Origin: Dipteris shenzhenensis
Lineage: Eukaryota > Polypodiophyta > Polypodiopsida > Gleicheniales
Assembly: GCA_047967505.1 (NCBI GenBank)
Contig: CM106538.1
DNA: 64,000 nt
Reading direction: 5' to 3' (one strand)
This document shows positions 56,267-64,000 of this stretch, one piece after another. The position numbers and the translations under genes are program-made. Position 1 is the first letter of the stretch. Every line of letters begins with the position of its first letter. The notes under the pieces are model-generated. The model did no database searches, was not told where the DNA came from, and was given only the letters and a program-made list of their open reading frames with translations.

Positions 56267-57454
56267 CTCATCAAGAAGAGTACCCCACTGAATTAGCACC
56301 TTCCATGTGCCTTGCTGCACTGCGAGTCCTGCCAGGTAACGGAGCATCAATTTTACTCTCCCTGAGAGTCTGTAACAGCCAGTTTGGGACTGTTTTTGCT
56401 GCATGTATGTCTGCAATTTCTTGCTGCACCACCTGTTCCACTGCCTGTGGAGGGGGCAAGACATCCTGTGGCGGAACTAAAGCATTTGGAGGTTGCTGTA
56501 AATTCTGATTTGCATTAGAAAAATCAGCAGGGGAACCCAAGGCAATGGGTAGCAACCCCTCTAAGACATCCTCTGAAGAAGAAGGCATTTGAAATTCAGC
56601 CTGAGTGTGAGCTGAATTTTCAGAAAATATCACATCTCTACTTACTATGATCTTGCGTGTAGCAGGATTGTAGAGACGGCACCCCTTGCTTTCTGCAATG
56701 TACCCAACAAATATGCACTTAACGGCTATATCAGACAATTTGTGCCTAAATTCAACTGGCACATGAGCATAAGCAAGGCATCCAAAGACTCGGAAGTGAT
56801 CCACTGAAGGCTTCCTGTCATTCCAGACCTCATAAGGAGTTTTTGTTTTTAAAGCCTTAGTGGGAGCCCGATTCAAAATGTAATTGGCACACATCAAACC
56901 CTCAAGCCAGAATTTGTGAGGCATGTGTTTGCTTTTCAGCATACATCCGTCCATCTCCATGAGGGTTCTATTTTTCCTCTCAGCTTTGCCATTTTGCTGA
57001 GGGGTCAGCCTGACTGTGAGCTGATGCACAATACCCTTGCCTTTCAGAAAAGCATCAAATTCTGCAGACAAGTATTCCCCACCTCTATCTGTGCGCAATG
57101 TCTGTATCTTGAGTCCGGTTTCATTTTCAACCATGGCTGAAAAGTGTTTAAACACCGTGAACACTTCAGATTTGTGTTTCAGCCCATAAACCCAAGTGAA
57201 ATTGGAGTAATCATCAATAAATGGAACGAAGTAGAGATGACCACCCAACGATGGAGTCCTCATGGGACCACAGACATCACTGTGTATAAGCTGTAATTTG
57301 CGGACAGCTTTAACTGAACCATCCTTCTTGAAGGGGAATCTATGCATCTTGCCTAAAATGCACCCTTCACAGGCATGTGGAGGAGGTATCTCAAGAGGTG
57401 GCAATGCATCAACCATGGAATACTTCTGAAGTGTCATCAAGCTGTTGTAATGCA
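56267..57454 (-). pseudogene. Copia C integrase
   Basis: Open frame starting at the LTR junction: CEGCILGKMHRFPF (end of the zinc domain), IHSDVCGPM, FIDDYSNFTW, LRTDRGGEYLS, TPQQNGKAERKNRT (catalytic Glu present), FWLEGLMCANYILNR, FRVFGCLAYAHVP and a Gln/Pro-rich tail. The zinc-domain His residues are lost in the deletion that joined it to the LTR. Confidence 0.92.
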
Positions 57455-57726
57455 TGTGAGAGAATGGTGAGTGAGAGAGAGCAAGAGAGAGTGAGAGCTA
57501 GAAGCTTGGAAGCTGAAAGCTGAGTTGCAATAGAAGAGTGTGAAGAGTACAACTCAATGAGTGAGAGATAAGGTTTTGTCCTAGTGACAAAACCTTAGTA
57601 GTCACTAACCATAGTTAGTGAACTAACTGCGGTTAGGAGGAAAAACCTCTTAAAGAGGGAAAAGTGCCCCTAACTAGCTTATTATATTACATTGGTCACT
57701 GCTGAATTATATCTATAATTCGAACA
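57455..57726 (-). repeat. Copia C 5' LTR
   Basis: 272 bp, a handful of differences from the 3' LTR. Confidence 0.93.
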
Positions 57727-57731
57727 CATTC

Positions 57732-59280
57732 AACTAGGGTTTTTACACTAGAGCTAATGGGACGAGGCCTATAGCAATAGAAAAAGGTTCCTCTTGGAAA
57801 AAGCATAACAAAAAAGTGGCTATTCTAGAGATAGTGAACTATGTCCTCAAATTTGAAAATGCTTTGCAAATATAGCAAAATATATGCAGAGGACTCATTG
57901 TTCAGGGTTCTAGGGTAGCATCTCTTCCAAGTGTAGACCTAATGGGATGGAGTAGTTTGGCTTCTAGCAAGGGACTCCTATGGTATGGGACATATGTAGC
58001 TCACTGAGCCCATCAACAGACTCTCCAAACCTCAAGCTCAATGGTGATAAGGCACTAGCTCCCCTCCTTATGGGTTGCTTGTGAAAAAACGAGTGTGTAT
58101 TGGTGAATTCCCACAATAGTACCCTAGTGGAAGGGATACGTGGCATGGGAAGCAAAATTTAATAACAAACGGAGTAGCTTTCTCATGGTCTAGAATTTAG
58201 GCTCGAAGTGGTTCGAAATACAAAACCTACGACTGGGAGGTGGGCTTGATAATTCAATCCTTATGGGCTTGATTTGCAATTACCTCGAGGTTTGGAACCT
58301 AGCATGAATTTGTTATCCATAACATTGCCTTTACTTTTGGGAAAATCAGGTAGCGTGCTACATTCATAGAAGATCAACAACTAACTATACTAATATTGGA
58401 CCATGAGTTGGCCCACCTACTAAATCTTCTTCGGCCACTCTCACAAAGCAGTAGAGTAGCGATCCACTAGCCGAACTGTTACACTTGAAATGTCTTACTC
58501 TTAATTCCAATAGCAAGGAGGCCAAGGAAAATTTGAATGCTAAAGTGTCCAACTCGAGAGCAAGAATCGAAGGCAACCGATAGAAAGGGATTGTTTATAG
58601 ACAATGGACTACCAAAGGTGTGTGTACACTTACGTGTCAAGAATCCCACCGCCCTCCTAATAAATGTAAGAGTAGTGAAGAGATTCACTAGAGAGTCGGG
58701 ATCTCAAGATTTCCCCCCCGATAGTAACACATGGGTCCTAAATCCACAAAGTTCACATGTGAGCATAGCACAATAGCCAAGAGAGCTAGCTAGTAACACC
58801 GCCCCCCTTCTTTTCACGTGCCCTCTTCTAACTTGCCTCTTGACCCCTCTTCCCCTCAACGTTTTCCCCAAGCCCCTCTCCATTCTTCTTCCATCACTTG
58901 CATTGTTACGGTTCTAACCCACCTACCCTCTTCCAACCAATCCTTCACGTCAGCAAATCCAATGCAACCACCGTCTCAACCCTCTCCCTTGCAACATCCC
59001 CCCGTGATTCTTGCTCTTCACATCACTCACCGAAGGGCCCCTTGCACTCAGCCTCCACTACATCTCGTCTACAAAGCATGGGCCCCAAGCCCTCTCTAGG
59101 ACACCCACTCCCAAAGAAGTATTGGCAATTGGACCCCCATAACTACTTGGAGGTTAGGTCTACCTATCGCCATAGAGGTTCCAGTAAAGATTGTAGGCCA
59201 TCTTCTCCCTATTCTAGTGATGCCCTATGGGCCCTAGTATGTGCCTTGTAGGCATAGTTATAGGCACTTAGTGTATTTTG
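57732..59280. other. Spacer between copia C and copia D
   Basis: No gene or RNA recognised. 58800-59060 is pyrimidine-rich. The right end probably holds the start of the copia D 5' LTR, whose outer border I could not place. Confidence 0.4.
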
Positions 59281-59289
59281 TGCCTTTTA

Positions 59290-59340
59290 TGTCACATAGG
59301 ACACTTAGTCCTATGTGACATCTAGGACACTTAGTCCTAG
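59290..59340 (+). repeat. Two consecutive hairpins in the copia D LTR
   Basis: TGTCACATAGGAC-ACTTA-GTCCTATGTGACA (59290-59320, perfect 13-bp arms), then CTAGGAC-ACTTA-GTCCTAG (59322-59340, 7-bp arms). The loop is the same in both. Confidence 0.93.
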
Positions 59341-59455
59341 GGTCTACCTATAAGTACTATGTACTTTTCTTTTCATTTTAGTCTAGTTGACGTGACGGCT
59401 CATAACTATCGACTCTTGTACCTTGTACTTGCTCTCTCGTTTATCGATCCTACAG

Positions 59456-59467
59456 TGGTATCAGAGC
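59456..59467 (+). other. Copia D primer-binding site
   Basis: TGGTATCAGAGC, one base after the LTR end CCTACA. The LTR itself ends at 59454. Confidence 0.9.
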
Positions 59468-60477
59468 CAGCCTTACACTTGTCTTCCAGCTCTCCTCAGC
59501 CCCTTGAGTCCTCCATTGCTCATTGGAAGTCTGATCCTCTGCTGGTCGTCACTGTTCCAGCCTGTTCGAGGCTCTCCAGCTGCTGCCCAAGGCTCCCAGA
59601 GTCTTTTCGTCGCCAAAAATTGCCTTATTGCTGTTTCCAGCAGGTGCAACTGCTTATAGGCCCCTGCTGCAGCAATTTCGAGGTCTTCTACAGCACCCGT
59701 GGCCATCTGTCGCCACTTTTGTACTGCAGATCCAGGCGCCCAGCTCCCGTGACCTCTCCAGAGTCATCTGCAGGAGGCATCCTGCTATCGCAACCTGTTC
59801 AAAGACCCCCACAGGAAACACCTGCAACCACGCACTTATTTCGAGGTGCCTGAGGGCTGTTCCAGCTTCGCTCCAGCTGCCTTTTGCACTTCAATCTGCT
59901 GCAGCAGCTCCGTGGTCTGTCATACTCTACCTACAGAGGTCTTTTGGGTCTCAGCCTTAAGTTCAGGGGACCAGAAGCTGATTCACAAGCAACATTTGCA
60001 GTCTTTTACTGTTTTTTGACAGTTTTTACTGTCAAACCCTAATTTCCAACAGAAAAATTTAGGGCTTTTGACATCTGGACCTTCAACCTGTTAATACAAC
60101 ACTTTGGACAAGGTTGACAACTGAAATCCTTCCAAAAATTGAAGTTTTCAGTCAATTTCAGGTTTAGGACTGTCACATTGTGCCACGTCATCACTCAGGT
60201 CAACAAAATTTAGGGCTTTTGTGTTGGGAGCTCAATTTCAGCTGGTAACCCTGTTTCTATACCTTGCTGCACATATTTTAAGTCTATTTGCTCTCTCTAT
60301 TTCATCATCTGAGCAAGAAAAGGGACCGTGTTGCCTTGAGGCCCAGTTCAGCCTCCTGGAAATATCTGTTGTTAGCTCACAGGTGTTTGGGACAGTAAAT
60401 CATATTTTTTGCAATTTAAAGCCTTGAGGCTATACTTTGGTCACTTTGTTAGTGCATTTCTATCAGTACTATTTACA

Positions 60478-61440
60478 ATGGCTGGAAACAATCACGACTT
60501 ATTTGGCATTCTTCGTGAAGATGATAAGTTGGATGGGACCAACTATCCGATGTGGTCCTATCTAATGAAACATATTCTTGTTGCAAGGCCCTTTTGGAAT
60601 ATTGTTTTTGGGGTTGATCTAAGGCCAGCCAATGCTACAGTGGTTGCCTCTACTGCTGGTCCCTCTGTAGAAGGTACTACTCGTGATGCCTTATCTTCTA
60701 GCACCCCTGCTGTTGCTCCCCCAACTCAGGAGCAATCAAGATGGAATGCCAGAGATGCAAATGCACATTCCTGTATTGCTTTATCATGCAAGAGAATCAT
60801 TATTCCACACATCCGATCTTGCAGGACAGCAAAGGATGCTTGGGACAAATTGGCTTCTCTTTATCAAATTCGCAATGAGACACGTGTTGCATATTTAAGA
60901 AGGCAATTGCAAGAAGTCAGTATGAATGAAGGTGACTCTATGGATGCATACCTGACAAAGGTCAACGACCTCATGGAACAACTTGCCAATATTGATGAGG
61001 TGGTGCCAAATTCTCAGCTTGTCAGTACCACATTGAACGGACTGCCAGATACATATCAAGGGTTTGCTACAACCCTTCGATTAGTGGCCATGGGTAATCC
61101 AGACCACTACTCTTTCGATCAGCTAGTCACATTGTTTTTGCAGGAAGAGCAAAGTCGAGCTAATAGACAAGCTATTATTCCTGATCATGCATTTGCTTCA
61201 CAACAGACAAGAAGAGGCAAATGGGCAAGCCTAAATCTGCGCCTAACAGTGGTAATTCCTCCAATGCATCTAAAAATACAGCAGATAAGTCAAAGAAGAA
61301 AAGATGCAACTATTGTCGCAAGCCTGGACATGACATTTCAGAATGTAGGAAGCGCATTGCTTCGGAGAAAAAGAAAGCAGGATTGATAGTTAATGCCTCA
61401 CATGCAATTGAATCCCACGAGCCAATAGATGCTTCCTGCT
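60478..61440 (+). pseudogene. Copia D gag
   Basis: The ATG at 60478 opens a gag domain (LDGTNYPMWSYLMKHIL, TAKDAWDKLASLYQ, LRRQLQEVSMNEGDSMDAYL, LVSTTLNGLPDTYQGF). The frame shifts near 61225; the other frame then carries the CCHC knuckle CNYCRKPGHDISEC (about 61309-61350) and stops at 61440. Confidence 0.9.
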
Positions 61441-62598
61441 AATGATGCTCAGTCTTGGTATTTTGATAGTGGTGCTTCCAAGCACGTCACCTCTTGCAGA
61501 CAGTTGTTTCATTCCTTAGCTAATGCACCTCGAGGAGGGACTGTCACATGTGCTAATAATGCTTCCTATGCTGTAAAAAGAATTGGAGATGTGCAGCTCA
61601 CATCCATTTCAAGCCATCCTGTCACTTTGACAAATGTTCTATTTGTGCCTGGAATTGAAGTCAACTTGATTTCAATTTCAGCAATTGCCACTTCAGGTTT
61701 CAGAGTGATTTTTTATGGATACAGATGCCTAGTATATGATCTTCGTGATGACAATGCCATAGTTCTCACTGGCACTTTGAAAAACGGCCTTTATTACCTT
61801 GATGATCACTCAACTGCACTCTCTATTGAAGCATTTGCTATTTCAGATTCACAACTTGCTGAAACTCATCTTTGGCATGAGAGAATGGGTCATCTCAATT
61901 ATAGAGCTCTTGCCAAGTTACATTCACAGGACATGGCAAATGATGTACCTCAAACTGATACAGTTTCCAAACATGTGTGTGAGGGTTGTCTTTTGGGTAA
62001 GACTTTTCAAAAGAATTGTCCAAAAGTCTCACAAAGGAAATTGCAGCTAGTGCACAGTGATGTCAGTGGCCCAATGAGGACAAATGTCATTGGGGGGTAC
62101 AAATATTTCATGACTCTCATTGATGACTTCACAAGATATTGCTGGGTATATGCTTTAAAAGCCAAATCTGAAGTGTTCTCATGCTTTCAAAGGTGGCTGA
62201 ATATGGTTGAGAATGAATCAGGATGCAAGCTTGTCACCCTCAACACAGATAGGGAGGGAGAGTATATGTCAAAGATGTTTGATGCATTTTTGTCTTCACG
62301 GGGCATTGCTCACTCATGCACTACTCCTTACACTCCTCAGCATAATCCTGTTCCCAAAAGGAAGAACAGGTCCTCTATGGAGATGGCCAGATGCATGCTT
62401 AAGGCCAAGTCCTTGCCCAATAAATTTTGGCTTGATGCAGTGATGTGTGCCAACTATGTGCTGAATAGATCACCTACAAGGGCATTGAAGACTGTTACAC
62501 CTTATGAAGCATGGAAAGGCAAGAAGCCCTCACTTTCACACATGAGAGTTTTTGAGTCTCTTGCATATGTTCATGTACCATCTCAGCTAAGACATTAG
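61429..62598 (+). pseudogene. Copia D protease and integrase
   Basis: Protease active site SWYFDSGASKHVTS near 61453-61490. Integrase: LWHERMGHLNYRAL and CEGCLLGK (HHCC), VHSDVSGPM, LIDDFTRYCW, LNTDREGEY, then TPQHNPVPKRKNRS where related elements have TPQQNGVAERKNR. The catalytic Glu position is Lys here. A TAG follows PSQLRH at 62596-62598. Confidence 0.9.
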
Positions 62599-62599
62599 C

Positions 62600-64000
62600 T
62601 TGATGACAAGGCAATCAAATGCATATTTATTGGTTACAGCCAGGAGAGCAGAGGGTATAGGTTATACCAACCAAATACTGGGAAGATTATTGTCAGTAGA
62701 GCATAGTCACTTTCTTGAGTTTGCACTCCTTGCTACAGCTTGCAATGAAGAGCCTTTGTGTCATAAAGATGCTTTTCACAGCAAAGAGTGGATGGATGCA
62801 ATGAAAGCTGAGTTACAATCCATTGCCAAAAATGACACATGGGAATTAGTAGATCTCCCTCCCGGCAAGCATGCCATTGGTACCCGGTGGGTCTACAAAT
62901 TAAAAAGGAAATCTGATGACAGTGTAGATCGACACAAAGCCCGTCTTGTTGCAAAAGGGTATGCCCAACAACAAGGCATTGACTTTGAAGAGACATTTGC
63001 TCCCACATCCAGGATTACTACCATTAGATGTGTCATTGCCATTGCAGCCCATCATCATTGCCAAGTGCACTAGCTTGACATCAAAACTGCTTTTCTTCAT
63101 GGGGATCTGCAGGAAGAAGTTTATGTGACACAACCTCCTGGCTTTGAGGTTGTTAATTATGAAAACAAGGTATGCAGGCTTAGAAAAGCCCTTTATGGTT
63201 TGAAGCAAGCACCCAGGGCATGGTATGCCGAAATTCATGCACACTTACTATCCCTTGGTTTTCAGAATAGCCCCACAGAACCCACTCTTTATGTCCGTGG
63301 GAGATTTTTTAGTGCTGATTTTATATGTGGATGATATGCTCATCACAGGCCCAAATACTCACCATATTGCAGCTTTCAAGGTTGATTTGCAGCAAGTTTT
63401 TGAAATGTCAGACATGGGACAGCTCCACTATTATTTGGGCATTCAGTTTGCTCATGTTGAGGGGGGTATCATGATGTCACAGTCCAAGTATATTGGACAG
63501 CTCCTTGATCGTTTTCAGTTCAAGGATTGCAAGCCAATCTCTACCCTGGCTTCAAATTTTCAGCTCATAATGGGAGCCCACCATGTGATATCACTCTTTA
63601 CCAGCAGGCTGTTGGATGTCTCATTTACTTATGTCACACCAGACCTGACTTACAGTATGCAGTATCTCAGCTCAGCAGATTCATGCACATGCCCAGTTCA
63701 CAGCGTTGGCAAGCAGTGAAGAGAGTTTTTAGATATCTAAGAGGCACTCAGGATTTAGCTCTCTTCTATGGTGATCAGGGTTCACTTACCATGCATGCTT
63801 ACACGGATAGTGAATGGGCAGGTTGTTCCGTCACCGGAGTGTCACATACCGGCAATTGTTTTTTGCTTGGCAATTCATGTATCTCTTGGCTTAGCAAGAA
63901 GCAACCAGCAGTTGCCACATCTAGCTGTGAGGCTGAGTACAGGGCAGCCTTCATCGATATAGTAGAGTTTGTGTCTGGCTTCGACAGTTACTTACGGATC
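62600..64000 (+). pseudogene. Copia D reverse transcriptase and start of RNase H
   Basis: After a short deleted stretch near 62700: WMDAMKAELQSIAKNDTWEL, IGTRWVYKLKRKSD, a TAG at 63071-63073, [30 protein letters not shown], then in another frame [12 protein letters not shown] (active site, about 63318-63350). Near 63800 RNase H begins ([27 protein letters not shown]) and is cut by the end of the window. Confidence 0.88.

Larger units (their letters stand above)
51920..57726 (-). mobile_element. Copia C: gag-less copia with intact ends
   Basis: Two 272-bp LTRs (51920-52191 and 57455-57726; TGTGAGAG ... TTCTAACA on the plus strand) and a 5-bp target duplication CATTC (51915-51919 and 57727-57731). 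The minus strand encodes integrase, RT and RNase H. The 5' LTR joins directly to integrase at 57454: no primer-binding site, gag or protease. A separate non-autonomous element (54042-56261) sits between integrase and RT, and RNase H carries an internal duplication. Confidence 0.93.
59456..64000 (+). mobile_element. Copia D: plus-strand copia, cut by window end
   Basis: Primer site, a long leader (59468-60477) with no clear coding sequence, then gag, protease, integrase, RT and RNase H in copia order. Frameshifts near 61230 and 61440, stops near 62598 and 63073, and further shifts near 63300 and 63640 inactivate it. It is related to copia C: both share CEAEYRAAF and GNCFFLG-type RNase H phrases. 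Confidence 0.9.

Overview
The window is nuclear DNA from a land plant with a large, retrotransposon-rich genome. The best-supported host gene is the catalytic half of a plant SECRET AGENT-type O-GlcNAc transferase (SEC) on the minus strand (29963-41630), readable as 13 exons with GT-AG borders. The rest is mostly Ty1/copia and Ty3/gypsy elements, LINE remnants and solo or nested LTRs. Host introns swollen by insertions of this kind fit a fern or gymnosperm better than a compact angiosperm, but the species cannot be fixed from the sequence alone.

Layout. 1-17 kb: a decayed minus-strand Ty3/gypsy element (gypsy A) whose gag is split by a young plus-strand copia insertion (copia A, 9360-14841, two 298-bp LTRs, 5-bp target duplication GAATG). 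17.2-19.1 kb: a decayed LINE. 19.1-23 kb: AT-rich intergenic DNA with local repeats. 23-29 kb: a small gene island holding an unrecognised three-exon gene (plus), a divergent histone H3 variant with CENH3-like features (minus, convergent with the first gene) and a second unrecognised gene (plus). The space between the last two is filled with segmental repeats and a six-copy family of about 67-nt stem-loops.

29.8-41.6 kb: SEC. One of its introns (31101-39721, 8.6 kb) holds a LINE with a 14-bp target duplication, a solo gypsy LTR, a gypsy integrase piece, a copia RT/RNase H piece and two LTRs of another family. No TPR-coding exon is visible upstream of 41630, so if the gene is intact its next intron runs more than 22 kb to the end of the window. 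That intron would contain the rest: a chromodomain gypsy element (gypsy B, 43.4-50.8 kb) interrupted by an LTR between 420-bp direct repeats; a LINE RT remnant; copia C (51920-57726, TSD CATTC), itself interrupted by a non-autonomous LTR element (54042-56261, TSD TCCTC); and copia D (plus strand, cut by the window end).

The items most worth follow-up are the stem-loop family placed in sense just upstream of two coding exons, the intronless H3 variant with ATC where its start codon is expected, the in-frame tandem 3' splice site in SEC, and the triplicated last-exon segment of SEC. All product calls come from reading motifs in translation; no database search was run.
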